Part shown: positions 8,596 through 18,221 of the stretch, in pieces | Layout: each line of letters begins with the position of its first letter | Numbering within the stretch: position 1 is the first letter of the stretch | From: Marinobacter adhaerens HP15 | GTDB lineage: Bacteria; Pseudomonadota; Gammaproteobacteria; Pseudomonadales; Oleiphilaceae | NCBI RefSeq assembly: GCF_000166295.1 | Contig: NC_017506.1 | Coordinates: 1 to 64,000 of the forward strand | DNA length: 64,000 nt | Reading direction: 5' to 3' | Notes under the pieces: model-generated | Database searches by the model: none | What the model was told of the DNA's origin: nothing | The model's input: the letters and a program-made list of their open reading frames with translations, nothing else | Translations under genes and position numbers: made by a program

Positions 8596-9978
8596 ATGAA
8601 ACTCAGAAAGCTCCTATGCAACCTTGCTATCAGTCTTTCAGTATTCGGTTTGGCGTCGAATGTGTCTGCTGCCGTTTCACCAGAGGCTGCCCAAAAACTT
8701 GGAAATGAGTTGACTCCTTTTGGAGCCATCAAGGCTGGTAATGATGAAGGAACCATTCCGCCATATGAGGGTGGTTTGAGGACCGCACCAGAGGGATTTG
8801 AGCCGGGTAATGGCTACTGGATCAATCCATTCAAAGATGAGGAGCCGCGCCTTAGAATCGACGCGAGCAATTATCAAGAGCATGAGGATAAACTCAGCGC
8901 AGGTCAGATTAAGCTGCTGAGCACATATCCGGATACTTATTACATTGACGTCTATCCAACCCATCGAACTGCGGCCTATCCGCAAGACGTGCTTGATGCC
9001 ACTGTTCGTAATGCGACAACTTGTGAAACTCTCAAGGATGGTTTAGCGCTGGATCCCTCCTGTCGTGGCGGGCTCCCATTCCCGATTCCACAAACGGGTA
9101 ATGAGATGATGTGGAATCAGCAAGTTCGCTACAACGATGGGAAATATGGAACGACTACTGCTGCTTCCAATAGTTGGATTGTTGATTCAAACGGAAGCGT
9201 AACCAAGGCTTCTGAGCAGCGGACTTTCGTAGAGCGCCCGTTCTATCAGACGGACGTAGAGGGCCGTGATCCACAAATGTTTTACCGAGTGTACTCGGTA
9301 ACACAAGAACCTGCCCGTCGTGCTGGTGAGCTAACTGGGTTTATGGACTTTCTTGATCCTACCGAAAGTCCCCGCCGGGCATGGAGTTATACTCCTGGCC
9401 AGCGTCGGATCAAGCGAGCTCCAGAATTCGCCTATGACACTCCGGTTGCAAGTATGGGCGGGCTAGAGCTGTTTGATGAACTGTTCATGTTCTCGGGCAT
9501 GCAAGACCGTTTCGATTTTAAGCTTGTCGGCCGAAAAGAAATGTACATTCCCTACAACACGTACGAGTTCTACTTCGATTGCGAGCAGGACAACCAGTTC
9601 ATGAAGCATCACGTGAACCCTGAGTGCGAGCGTTGGGAGTTGCATCGAGTTTGGGTGGTTGAAGCGACCCTTAAAGACCAATATCGCCACGTTTACAGCA
9701 AGCGTACATACTACCTCGATGAAGATACGTATGGAGCTGGTATGTATGACGCTTGGGACCAAAGCGGCCAGCTCTATCGCTCAATGATGTTGGGTGGCGT
9801 GCAATTTTACGATCATGACATTCCTTACATCGTTAAGCATGCCATTTATGACTTCAATAAGGGCATGTACGGCATTATCAATGATGCACTCAACGGCGGT
9901 TATCGCGTGCTCGAAGAGCCTCGTTCAGAGCGAGAGCTGAGTCCACAAGTTATCGTGAACAGAGAAAGTGCTCGTTAA
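8596..9978 (+). CDS. DUF1329 periplasmic/outer-membrane lipoprotein-like protein
   Basis: A 460-aa protein with a clean N-terminal signal peptide (LLCNLAISLSVFGLASNVSA, cleavage near residue 26) and a long domain rich in Tyr, Asp and Arg, including the family-like segments RRAWSYTPGQRR and WELHRVWVVEATLKD. DUF1329 resembles the LolB/LppX-type half-barrel family and is suggested to carry lipophilic compounds. No lipobox cysteine is seen after the signal peptide. It follows DUF1302 in an operon with the YCF48-like and RND genes, a frequent set in hydrocarbon, steroid and terpenoid degraders. Confidence 0.88.
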   Translation: MKLRKLLCNLAISLSVFGLASNVSAAVSPEAAQKLGNELTPFGAIKAGNDEGTIPPYEGGLRTAPEGFEPGNGYWINPFKDEEPRLRIDASNYQEHEDKLSAGQIKLLSTYPDTYYIDVYPTHRTAAYPQDVLDATVRNATTCETLKDGLALDPSCRGGLPFPIPQTGNEMMWNQQVRYNDGKYGTTTAASNSWIVDSNGSVTKASEQRTFVERPFYQTDVEGRDPQMFYRVYSVTQEPARRAGELTGFMDFLDPTESPRRAWSYTPGQRRIKRAPEFAYDTPVASMGGLELFDELFMFSGMQDRFDFKLVGRKEMYIPYNTYEFYFDCEQDNQFMKHHVNPECERWELHRVWVVEATLKDQYRHVYSKRTYYLDEDTYGAGMYDAWDQSGQLYRSMMLGGVQFYDHDIPYIVKHAIYDFNKGMYGIINDALNGGYRVLEEPRSERELSPQVIVNRESAR

Positions 9979-10090
9979 AATTGGCCTGTAGGTATTCCCA
10001 GGGATGGGATGCTTATTCGACAAACTGTCGCCCTTCTCCAGGAAGTTCAGAAAGACAAAGCAGTAATCTGAATTACCAAGGACAAAAACA

Positions 10091-11251
10091 ATGAAAACTC
10101 GCCGATTCCATTTGCCAACAAATTTTGCCAGATCCGCACTTCTCAACTGCGGTGTTGCGTGGCTTTTCTGTTTGGCGCTAGTTAATCCTCAGCAGCTTTT
10201 CGCCGCGTCAACTTCAGGTACGGCTACTGCGAATGCGGCGGGCGATTTATTCAAGGAAGCGCCAGACCAACCTTATCCCTCTACCCAGCCAGTGATCGGG
10301 CTTGCGGCGGCAGGGAGTGATTTAATCGGGGTAGGTTTACGCGGTCTGATAATTAAGTCTGAAGATGATGGTACGACCTGGCAGCAAATCTCAAGCCCTG
10401 TCGACACTGACCTGGTTGATGTCTACTTCAGTGATTCCAAGAACGGTTGGGCAGTTGGTCACGATTCCGTTCTATTGCAAACGGAAGACGGCGGCAGTTC
10501 TTGGTCAGTAAATCTGGACGGAAAGAAACTAAAGACTCTGCTAGAAAATCACTATTCATCTGCGCCGTCGCTCGACGACTTTGAACGCGAGAATATGCTG
10601 GCTGAGATCGACTTTGCGACGAGTACTTCCGCAAATCCAGAAGTGATCCCAACTCCGTTTCTGAATGTCCATATCGACGAAAACGGTGAGGGCTATGTTC
10701 TGGGTGCCTTCGGGATGTTGCTTTATACCGATGACAATGGCCAGAGCTGGGTGCCATGGATCGAGCGCACAGATAACGAACGCAGAATGCACCTCTACGG
10801 TATCGCGTCAGCTGATGATGGTTCGATGTACATCAGTGGAGAGCAGGGTCTATTGATGAGATTGGATAGAGAGCTTAAAAGGTTTGTAGAGGTCAACATT
10901 CCTTACCCAGGAACGCTCTTTGGCGTCAGTGTTCATGGCGACGTTATCTTGGCCTACGGGCTCCGCGGGAACCTCTTTGTGAGCAAGGACCACGCAGGCA
11001 GTTGGAGCCATATTGAAAATGGTCAAAAGGGCGGCCTCATCGACGCCATACGTCTAGACGAGAATTATTCGTTAATTGTGAGTCAGCGAGGAGAGATGAC
11101 CAGGCTCAATCACGAAACGTTGGAAGTCGATCCTGTGGATGCAGCATTTAATGGGGCCGTTAATTCTATGGTGTTGGTTAGTTCAAAAAATACCCTTGTT
11201 GCCGCTCTGTTCAACGGTACGACAACTTTAGATTCAAAACAGTTTCAGTAA
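10091..11251 (+). CDS. YCF48-like/BNR beta-propeller exported protein
   Basis: A 386-aa protein with an N-terminal hydrophobic export segment (residues 15-37, ending in LFAAS) followed by repeated propeller motifs such as SEDDGTTWQQI, TEDGGSSWSV, TDDNGQSWVPW and SKDHAGSWSHI. These Asp-box (BNR) repeats mark the photosystem II stability factor/YCF48-like fold. Such proteins are commonly encoded between DUF1329 and an MMPL/RND gene and may act as a periplasmic adaptor of the pump. The function is inferred from context only. Confidence 0.82.
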   Translation: MKTRRFHLPTNFARSALLNCGVAWLFCLALVNPQQLFAASTSGTATANAAGDLFKEAPDQPYPSTQPVIGLAAAGSDLIGVGLRGLIIKSEDDGTTWQQISSPVDTDLVDVYFSDSKNGWAVGHDSVLLQTEDGGSSWSVNLDGKKLKTLLENHYSSAPSLDDFERENMLAEIDFATSTSANPEVIPTPFLNVHIDENGEGYVLGAFGMLLYTDDNGQSWVPWIERTDNERRMHLYGIASADDGSMYISGEQGLLMRLDRELKRFVEVNIPYPGTLFGVSVHGDVILAYGLRGNLFVSKDHAGSWSHIENGQKGGLIDAIRLDENYSLIVSQRGEMTRLNHETLEVDPVDAAFNGAVNSMVLVSSKNTLVAALFNGTTTLDSKQFQ

Positions 11252-11375
11252 CTAAAGCGTTTGATGGGGGCATTAACTTAGGCGTCGGATCATTTCTGGT
11301 ATCCGTAGGGCCTGCAGCTAGCGCCGACTGTCTGATCTTTTCAGGCTGCCCCAACTCCGCTCCTTGGAGAGAATA

Positions 11376-13913
11376 ATGGTAAATCAGAAAGCACATACTG
11401 GTATGCCTGTCGTACCTAACCTTGAGGATTTTGACAAGCGCTCTGGGGGGGCTTTCGAACGCCTGATATTTAGCCATCGAAAGCTGGTTCTCTTCAGTTG
11501 TTTGTTTATGACCCTTGTAATGGGATTCTTTGCGGCGAAACTGGATGTGAATGCCAGTTTTGAAAGAATGATTCCCGTTAATAATCCCTACATTCAAAAC
11601 TACCTCCAGTATAAGAGTGAACTGCCAGGTCTTGGCAATACCATTCGGGTTGTTGTTAGCAATAAGCAGGGCGATATTTACGATCCCGAATATTTGAAAA
11701 CCCTAGAAGAAGTAAACGACACGCTGTATCTGATTCCTGGCATTGATCGTTCATGGATGCGCTCCCTCTGGATGCCGATAGTTCGCTGGCGTGAGGTCAC
11801 CGAAAATGGAATTACTGGTGGCGCGGTTATGCCGTCGGATTACGACGGTACAGAATCCTCCATTCAATCGCTTAAGAGGAATGTCGATCGTGCTGGCTTG
11901 AGAGGGAGCCTGGTAGCGAGCGATGAGTCCTCCAGCATGATTGTCGCACCACTCTTGGACCGAAACCCCAATACTGGAGAGCCATTGGATTATGGGGAAT
12001 TTTCTCAGGAGCTTGAGAATAAAATCAGGTCTTATGAAAGTGAAAAGATTGGGATTCACATCGTAGGCTTTAGCAAGCTGGTGGGAGATCTGATAGACGG
12101 ACTCCAAGCCGTAATGCTGTTTTTTGCTGTGTCTGTAGTGATAGCGGCGTTGTTCGTTTACCTTTATACCCGATGCCTGCGCAGCACTATTCTATTAGTC
12201 AGTATCGCCGTGATTGGTGTGGTTTGGCTTTTGGGGTTAATGCAGATCCTGGGCTATTCCCTCGACCCCTACTCTATCCTTGTTCCATTCCTGATATTCG
12301 CCATTGGTTTGTCCCACGGCACTCAGAAGATGAACGGCGTGCTTCAGGATATTGGACGTGGCACGCATAAGTACGTTGCTGCACGGTATACCTTTCGCCG
12401 ACTCTTTTTAACGGGGCTCACTGCCTTGCTTACCAATATCGTCGGTTTTGCAGTTCTGGCGATAATCGACATTCCAGTAATTCGTGATTTGGCGATCACT
12501 ACGAGTATTGGGGTTTTTCTGCTGATTTTCACGAAGCTAATTCTGATACCAGTATCTCTATCCTATATCGGTGTCAGTAAAAAAGCGGCAAGAATTGCTA
12601 TTGAAAAGGAGAAATCAGATTCGCAGAGCAGCACTTGGCTGGGTCGTGTATGGGCCGGCCTGGACAAGTTCACCGACCGCAAGTTCGCAATTGGCGCTAT
12701 TTTCGCGTCGGTACTAATTACCGCCATCAGTTCGGTCATTATGATGGACCTAAAAATTGGTGACCTTGATCCAGGTGCACCTGAGCTACGTCCTGACTCC
12801 AGATATAACCTGGATAATGCTTATATCAATGAAAATTATGGCCTGTCCAGCGATCAATTTGCGGTAATAATGAAAACTGACCCTGACGGCTGCCGGTTTT
12901 ATGAGCCTTTAAAAGCCATGGATAAATTGGCCTGGCAGCTTCGGCAAACCTCTGGCGTGCAAGCGACTGATTCGCTCGCAGAACGCGTTCGCTTGATGAC
13001 CTCCGGGATGGCTGAGGGTAGCACCAAGTGGTTTACGATCAGTCGAGATCAGGCGATAACGAATGCAGCAGTTGATGCAGCGATGATTTCCTCCCCGGGA
13101 GTGACCAATCAAGACTGTTCGGTTACACCACTGATCGCCTATCTGACAGATCATAAAGCCGACACTTTGACCCGTGTTTTGAATGAAGTTCAAGGCTTCG
13201 CCGCAGAAAACAACACTAGTCAAGATGCTGAGCGACCTGTCGAATTCTTACTGGCAGCAGGGAATGCTGGCATAGAAGCCGCGACCAACATTGAAGTTCG
13301 GAAGGGTATTGTAATCATGTATTTCGCAGTATACGGAGCTACCGCCTTGCTCTGTTTACTGACCTTCCGGAGCTTTGGACGTGCGATACGAGCAACCGTC
13401 GTGGCTATGGTTCCCCTCATAATGACGACGATTATTTGTAAGGCTCTGATGGTAGGTCTCGGTATTGGCCTGAAGGTCGCCACTTTGCCTGTGATTGCCG
13501 TTGGCGTTGGGGTTGGAGTGGACTATGCGCTTTATCTCTTGGGCGTACAGGTGGCGGTACAAGCAAGAGGCGAATCGCTGACAGTGGCCTATCGAAGATC
13601 CTTGGACTTCACCGGCCGAGTGGTGGCTCTGATTGGGCTTACCATGGCCGCGGGCGTTGTGACATGGGCTTGGTCTCCAATCAAATTCCAAGCAGATATG
13701 GGAATTCTTCTGACCTTTATGTTCCTGTGGAACATGATTGGGGCTTTGATCCTGATCCCGGCCCTGTCTCACTTCCTGCTTAACGACTCGGAGAACTTGA
13801 AACCTGAAAGTGGCTCTGTAGGCGCATCTGATTCGCCGGGAGCGGCAGACACGTCCTCTCAGAGTCACCAGAAAGCTGTGACTCAGACTTCAAGAATGGT
13901 CGTTGCTGATTGA
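11376..13913 (+). CDS. RND-superfamily (MMPL/HAE3-type) transporter
   Basis: An 845-aa inner-membrane protein with the RND layout: one transmembrane helix near residue 35, a large periplasmic loop, five helices (about 230-400) including the GLSHGTQKMNG sequence, a second helix-loop unit, and a last helical bundle with VGVGVGVDYALYLLGV. Single-chain MMPL/HAE3 pumps move lipids, hopanoids or hydrophobic compounds. Together with the DUF1302, DUF1329 and YCF48 genes it probably forms an envelope-spanning transport system. I start it at ATG 11376, behind GGAGAG, rather than at the in-frame TTG 12 bp upstream. Confidence 0.9.
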   Translation: MVNQKAHTGMPVVPNLEDFDKRSGGAFERLIFSHRKLVLFSCLFMTLVMGFFAAKLDVNASFERMIPVNNPYIQNYLQYKSELPGLGNTIRVVVSNKQGDIYDPEYLKTLEEVNDTLYLIPGIDRSWMRSLWMPIVRWREVTENGITGGAVMPSDYDGTESSIQSLKRNVDRAGLRGSLVASDESSSMIVAPLLDRNPNTGEPLDYGEFSQELENKIRSYESEKIGIHIVGFSKLVGDLIDGLQAVMLFFAVSVVIAALFVYLYTRCLRSTILLVSIAVIGVVWLLGLMQILGYSLDPYSILVPFLIFAIGLSHGTQKMNGVLQDIGRGTHKYVAARYTFRRLFLTGLTALLTNIVGFAVLAIIDIPVIRDLAITTSIGVFLLIFTKLILIPVSLSYIGVSKKAARIAIEKEKSDSQSSTWLGRVWAGLDKFTDRKFAIGAIFASVLITAISSVIMMDLKIGDLDPGAPELRPDSRYNLDNAYINENYGLSSDQFAVIMKTDPDGCRFYEPLKAMDKLAWQLRQTSGVQATDSLAERVRLMTSGMAEGSTKWFTISRDQAITNAAVDAAMISSPGVTNQDCSVTPLIAYLTDHKADTLTRVLNEVQGFAAENNTSQDAERPVEFLLAAGNAGIEAATNIEVRKGIVIMYFAVYGATALLCLLTFRSFGRAIRATVVAMVPLIMTTIICKALMVGLGIGLKVATLPVIAVGVGVGVDYALYLLGVQVAVQARGESLTVAYRRSLDFTGRVVALIGLTMAAGVVTWAWSPIKFQADMGILLTFMFLWNMIGALILIPALSHFLLNDSENLKPESGSVGASDSPGAADTSSQSHQKAVTQTSRMVVAD

Positions 13914-13975
13914 CTTTTTGTTGCGGCGGGAAGTCTTGATCCAAACGATGGCTTCCCAAATTACGGAGAATTGAA

Positions 13976-14941
13976 ATGTTTGATCTATTAATGAGCGCCG
14001 ACATGATGGTTCCGGATCCTGATGGTATGACGGAGCTGTTGGTAAGCAAATTGGGAATTCATAAACACGAACGGTGGCGCCAGGCATTCGACGACCATCC
14101 TTATATCGCTCACTTCTTGCGCGTCCATAAGTCTTTGGCGGTCTCTCCAACGCGAGTCGAACCCCAGTGGCATCTGGATCGCCCAAATCCCGGGGATCCG
14201 ATGTTTCATGAGTTTCTGGAAAGTCTCAAAGATTTTCAGGGGCGCCACCGTCCGATGCTAACGCATTCGATCGTGTTGTCGTTGAAAGGAGATAAGTTCA
14301 ACGAGCTCGTCAGCAAGCTGATGCGTCGTAAATTGCCTTTCCGGATGGCCCAGCGAACTCCTGATATGCCTTTCGACCGATTGTGGTTGGGGGCGACTCC
14401 AGAAAAACCCCATTATGATCCAATTGTCGATGGTGGTCTGTGCATTGAAATTATGCCAATGGAACCGTTGCAGATGCCGCCTGAGACATTTGATGTTCCG
14501 CCGCAAGAGCCGAGAGATCCTAAGCCGGGTGATATGGTGCGGGTGTCTGCGCGGGGTTATTTGGTGAGGGATCTGGACGAAACCTTGCAGCGGCTGTCAT
14601 CGAATCTCGACTGGGAGCCAACCAAGGCGGTGGAGGTATTGCCAGGGGAAGGATATCGACGAGCTAGGATGGGGTTCAATCTGGCCAACAGCGCGACACT
14701 AGATGTCATTGAGGCAACTCGGTGGGATAGCGATGCCGGCGTGTACCTGAATAGTTGGGGCCCGGGCCCTTACTATATCAGGATTGCTGTGAATGACCTT
14801 GCAGCGAAGGCAGAAGATCTCCGTTCTCGGGGAACCAAATTTAGCTGGATTGAGTCCAGCGATGCGGTTGAGGGTAGATCTCTGATCAGGATTGATCCTG
14901 AAGAGCTAAATGGCCAACTCTTTGAGTTTGAGGAGTGTTGA
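13976..14941 (+). CDS. Two-domain VOC-superfamily protein without obvious metal ligands
   Basis: The 321-aa protein shows two vicinal-oxygen-chelate-like repeats, the second beginning RVSARGYLVRDLDETLQRL and ending GQLFEFEEC. The His residues that usually open VOC strands are replaced (for example YYIRIAVND where HIAFEV-type strands are typical), so an extradiol dioxygenase role is unlikely. It follows the RND gene by 62 bp and its stop nearly touches the crotonase start, so the genes are cotranscribed. It may be an isomerase-, epimerase- or binding-type VOC protein. No specific function can be assigned. Confidence 0.65.
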   Translation: MFDLLMSADMMVPDPDGMTELLVSKLGIHKHERWRQAFDDHPYIAHFLRVHKSLAVSPTRVEPQWHLDRPNPGDPMFHEFLESLKDFQGRHRPMLTHSIVLSLKGDKFNELVSKLMRRKLPFRMAQRTPDMPFDRLWLGATPEKPHYDPIVDGGLCIEIMPMEPLQMPPETFDVPPQEPRDPKPGDMVRVSARGYLVRDLDETLQRLSSNLDWEPTKAVEVLPGEGYRRARMGFNLANSATLDVIEATRWDSDAGVYLNSWGPGPYYIRIAVNDLAAKAEDLRSRGTKFSWIESSDAVEGRSLIRIDPEELNGQLFEFEEC

Positions 14942-14942
14942 T

Positions 14943-15755
14943 ATGAGCTTGCCGGAGAAGGTTGTTGAATCGATCAATGACGCTGTCAATGTCTGCAGAG
15001 ATGGCAACGTCGGCTGGGTGATTCTTAACCGGCCAAAGCAGATCAACGCTATTAATGATGAAATTCGAGTGGGCGTTCCTGAGGCGCTTGAACAATTTGA
15101 AAAGGATAAAGAGATCCGAGTAATTGTTATTCGGGGAGAGGGTGAGCGTGGTTTATGTGCCGGTGCTGATATTAAAGAACGCCGCGGTCCGGAAAATTCG
15201 CTCCAAGTAAGGAAACGAATGGAATGTGCCCGCTGGATTGAGTCGATTGATCAGACGACCAAGCCTGTCATAGTGGCCATTCACGGCTACTGCATGGGAG
15301 GCGGTCTTGAACTGGCCCTCGCCTGCGACATTCGCTACGCATCGCCGAACGCGGTTATGGCGCTTCCAGAAACTGGGCTTGGCCTCATCCCTGGAGGTGG
15401 AGGTACTCAGCGTTTGTCTCGCGTGGTCGCTCCGGGCCATGCCCTTGATATGCTGTTGAGTGGTGACCGCCTTGACGCCGCACGGGCCAGGAGTATTGGA
15501 CTGGTGACTCGTGTCGCTGAAACCCAGGAAAGCCTTTTGCAAGAAGTTTCTGAGTTAGCGCAAAAAATAGCTATGAAGCCGCCATTAGCGACCACATACG
15601 TCAAAAGAGCTGCGAGAGCATCTTTGGAGTTAGAGCTGAAACGCGGACTGGATTTAGAGCTAGATCTGTTTGCCTTGCTGGCGCCAACCGAAGATGCGCG
15701 CGAAGCTGCTTCAGCTTTCAGTGAACGTCGTTCGCCAAATTTCATTGGCGAATAA
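14943..15755 (+). CDS. Enoyl-CoA hydratase/crotonase with canonical catalytic glutamates
   Basis: A 270-aa crotonase. The oxyanion-hole segment CAGADIKER and the two catalytic glutamates, in CMGGGLELALACD and LPETGLGLIPGGGG, are all present, so a hydratase reaction is likely. The protein ends in the usual ERRSPNF-type helix. The start at 14943 follows GAGGAG and sits 1 bp after the stop of the VOC gene, indicating translational coupling. It probably hydrates an enoyl-CoA formed during side-chain or ring beta-oxidation of the cluster's substrate. Confidence 0.88.
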   Translation: MSLPEKVVESINDAVNVCRDGNVGWVILNRPKQINAINDEIRVGVPEALEQFEKDKEIRVIVIRGEGERGLCAGADIKERRGPENSLQVRKRMECARWIESIDQTTKPVIVAIHGYCMGGGLELALACDIRYASPNAVMALPETGLGLIPGGGGTQRLSRVVAPGHALDMLLSGDRLDAARARSIGLVTRVAETQESLLQEVSELAQKIAMKPPLATTYVKRAARASLELELKRGLDLELDLFALLAPTEDAREAASAFSERRSPNFIGE

Positions 15756-15820
15756 CCTACTCCGACTTTTTAAGGCTAACAATTCAGAGGGTATGTCATG
15801 ACAAAAAAAAGCTGGAAAAT

Positions 15821-16627
15821 TTGGTGGCGATTGTAACAGGATCTGGGGGAGGACTGGGGGCGGAATGCGCTCGGGTGTTGGCCTCCCATGGAGCTAAATT
15901 GGTTGTCGTCGACATCAACGGGAACGCAGCAAAAAGCGTAGTAGCCGAACTGGAGTCAGCTGGCCATGAGGCCATCGCCGTTCAAACCGATGTTTCCTCG
16001 GAAACTGATGTAAAGGCGATGATCGAGAAGACAGAGGCGCATTTTGGTCGTATCGATATCCTGCATAACAATGCTGCGGTTCTAAGTATTGAGCAACGAC
16101 AGCGTGATCGTGATATCTGTAATTTGGACATGGACGCATGGGATCGGGCGATTGCAGTTAACCTCAGAGGCGCTGTGTTGTGCTCCAAGTATGCCATTCC
16201 TGTAATGCTCAAACATGGCAAGGGCTCTGTAATTTATGCAACCTCTGGGTTGGGTGCGCAGGGCGATCTGTCTCTGACGGGATACGCGTGCTCCAAAGCC
16301 GCATTGAACATGCTGCCGAAATCAGTTGCCGCACAGTATGGAAAGTCTGGGATTAGGGCAAATGCGGTGCAAATTGGGCTTGCGCCCTCAGAGAATGCCC
16401 ATGGTTCGATGCCCTCTGAGTTGCTTGATATCCTGCGAGACAACCACCTCACGCCAGAACTTGGAACACCCCGTCAAATCGCTGATGTTGTCGCGTTTCT
16501 AGCCTCTGATGAATCTTCATTCGTGACAGGGACGACTATTGTCGCGGATGGAGGATTTGGCAGTCATACTCCCTCCCTGGTAGCTATGCGTGAGTTCTTC
16601 GCCAAGTCCGGACGAGAAGGTATGTAG
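15821..16627 (+). CDS. Short-chain dehydrogenase/reductase with a displaced start (A8 tract)
   Basis: A classical SDR: cofactor motif TGSGGGLG, NNAA, catalytic Ser in YATSGLG, and YACSK at the active site, ending GTTIVADGGFG. The open frame begins only at TTG 15821, right at the first beta strand. A well-placed ATG at 15798 behind CAGAGGG reads through A8 (15803-15810) and stops after 12 codons. One extra A, or a -1 shift on the A8, would give a normal MTKKKLENLVAIVTG start. The gene is the last of the DUF1302 operon. It likely oxidises a hydroxy intermediate. Confidence 0.78.
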   Translation: MVAIVTGSGGGLGAECARVLASHGAKLVVVDINGNAAKSVVAELESAGHEAIAVQTDVSSETDVKAMIEKTEAHFGRIDILHNNAAVLSIEQRQRDRDICNLDMDAWDRAIAVNLRGAVLCSKYAIPVMLKHGKGSVIYATSGLGAQGDLSLTGYACSKAALNMLPKSVAAQYGKSGIRANAVQIGLAPSENAHGSMPSELLDILRDNHLTPELGTPRQIADVVAFLASDESSFVTGTTIVADGGFGSHTPSLVAMREFFAKSGREGM

Positions 16628-16665
16628 GCTGGGTATTGCGACAGAAAGGCATAGCCCGTTGGCGG

Positions 16666-17304
16666 CTACTTGCTTGCGATGCTTGCGAGTATGAGGTCAG
16701 CCGAATGTTCACGCCAAACGCCCATGCCCTCTTCTGAGCGGGTGTCAAATCCCACTAATACTGACATTGAGTAGTGATTGGTAAAGGCACCGGACATTAA
16801 GAGGGACGAACTGGCCAGGAAAAGTCGGGCATCTATGTCCGGTCTGAACATTCCCTCAGAAATGCCACGAGTTAATATAGAAGTGAATTTTTTGACCAAT
16901 GCAGGTGAACGATGAATGAAGTTGTTTGGCCTGCTATCTTGTGACTCGTGGTATCGAATGCCTTCGAGAGCCAAAGTACCTAGTAACGGATCGTTCATAT
17001 ACTGATCGAAACAGCAGTAAAGCAATTTACGCAGAGCGACATCTGGGCTGAGGTCATCAATTTCCAACTCAATTAGCTCGTCCATGATGCGGGTGGATAC
17101 ATCTTCGAGGACTGTTGTAAAAAGCGAAGCCTTGGAGCCGTAGTAGTGGTAAACAAGCTGTTTGGTAACGCCGGCTTCACGGGCAATATCTTCAATACGT
17201 GTTCCAGCAAGTCCTTTTACCGCAAAGTTCTCTCTAGCGGATTTCAAAAGGCGATCTAAAGTTTCGCTTTTACTTGAAGGTGAATGCGTAGTTTCATTTG
17301 TCAT
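16666..17304 (-). CDS. TetR/AcrR-family transcriptional regulator
   Basis: The 212-aa protein has an N-terminal TetR helix-turn-helix (IEDIAREAGVTKQLVYHYY, residues 37-55) followed by a helical ligand-binding domain. It is convergent with the preceding SDR gene and divergent from the SDR at 17435, with a 130-bp AT-rich promoter region between them, so it may control that SDR and itself. Ligand unknown; a CoA thioester or pathway intermediate is plausible. It is one of three regulators in the catabolic region, with the IclR gene at 38819 and the TetR gene at 48902. Confidence 0.88.
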   Translation of the reverse strand: MTNETTHSPSSKSETLDRLLKSARENFAVKGLAGTRIEDIAREAGVTKQLVYHYYGSKASLFTTVLEDVSTRIMDELIELEIDDLSPDVALRKLLYCCFDQYMNDPLLGTLALEGIRYHESQDSRPNNFIHRSPALVKKFTSILTRGISEGMFRPDIDARLFLASSSLLMSGAFTNHYSMSVLVGFDTRSEEGMGVWREHSADLILASIASK

Positions 17305-17434
17305 GCTTTTTGGGGCTTATTTTTTAATTTAATGTGTTCCATCTAAAAAAACAGAATAATCGCTAGTGCAGAAGCACAGTAGCAGTATATATGCAAAAGA
17401 CAAGACTGATATTGTAGGGAAACGGGAGGCTATT

Positions 17435-18214
17435 TTGGAAACTGGAATTGCAGGACGCAGGGCCATTGTCTGTGCCTCATCCCGAGGTCTTGGCCGTGCA
17501 TGCGCGGAAGCTCTTGCACGTGAGGGTTGTGAAGTTTTTATTAATGGCCGTAGCGAAGAATCTCTGATGGAGGCTGAAAACCATATTTTTCAGACAACGG
17601 GCAATCGGCCGACCTCGGTTGTGGCAGACTTAAGCACCGCGACTGGGCGAGAAATGTTGCTCAGGGCCTGCCCAGCTCCAGATATTCTGATTACCAACAA
17701 CGGCGGACCTGAGCCAGGGTCAATCAAGGAATGGACTCTTGAACGTTGGGAAGAGGCTCTAAATGCAAACATGTTGGCCGCAATCATGATGATTCAGTCA
17801 GTAGTCAAAGGAATGCAGGATCGTTCATTCGGAAGGATCGTCAACATAACTTCCGCAATGGTGAAAACTCCTCGACTTCCGCTAGGTCTTTCGACAGCCG
17901 CCCGAGCTGGCTTGACTGCATTTGCAAAGGCTCTGTCAGTGGATGTAGTGCGCAACAACGTGACTATTAATAATGTGCTTCCAGAGCGAATTGAGACAGA
18001 TCGGCTTGTCTATATGACTGGGCAATACGCCAAATCAAGGGGCATTGAATATACTCAAGCTCGCAAGGAAATGGTTCGGCCTATACCCGCAAGACGTTTT
18101 GGAACGCCAGAAGAGTTTGCTGCGGCGTGTACATTTTTGTGTTCGGTTCAATCAGGCTATATCACAGGACAGAATCTACAGGTCGACGGTGGTGCGTATT
18201 CAGGACTTATTTGA
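17435..18214 (+). CDS. Atypical SDR (BKR_like_SDR_like subgroup)
   Basis: I place the start at TTG 17435, because CGGGAGG lies 6 nt upstream and the protein then begins LETGIAGRRAIVCASSRGLG, as expected for this subgroup. A GTG at 17366 would add 23 unrelated residues. The 259-aa protein keeps the Rossmann motif and the catalytic Ser (NITS, residue 140), but the YxxxK motif reads S153-TAA-R157. The subgroup is known for an imperfect catalytic tetrad. It also has an unusual TNNGGP in place of NNAG. It converges with a VOC gene 7 bp away. Substrate unknown. Confidence 0.78.
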   Translation: METGIAGRRAIVCASSRGLGRACAEALAREGCEVFINGRSEESLMEAENHIFQTTGNRPTSVVADLSTATGREMLLRACPAPDILITNNGGPEPGSIKEWTLERWEEALNANMLAAIMMIQSVVKGMQDRSFGRIVNITSAMVKTPRLPLGLSTAARAGLTAFAKALSVDVVRNNVTINNVLPERIETDRLVYMTGQYAKSRGIEYTQARKEMVRPIPARRFGTPEEFAAACTFLCSVQSGYITGQNLQVDGGAYSGLI

Positions 18215-18221
18215 TTGCGTA

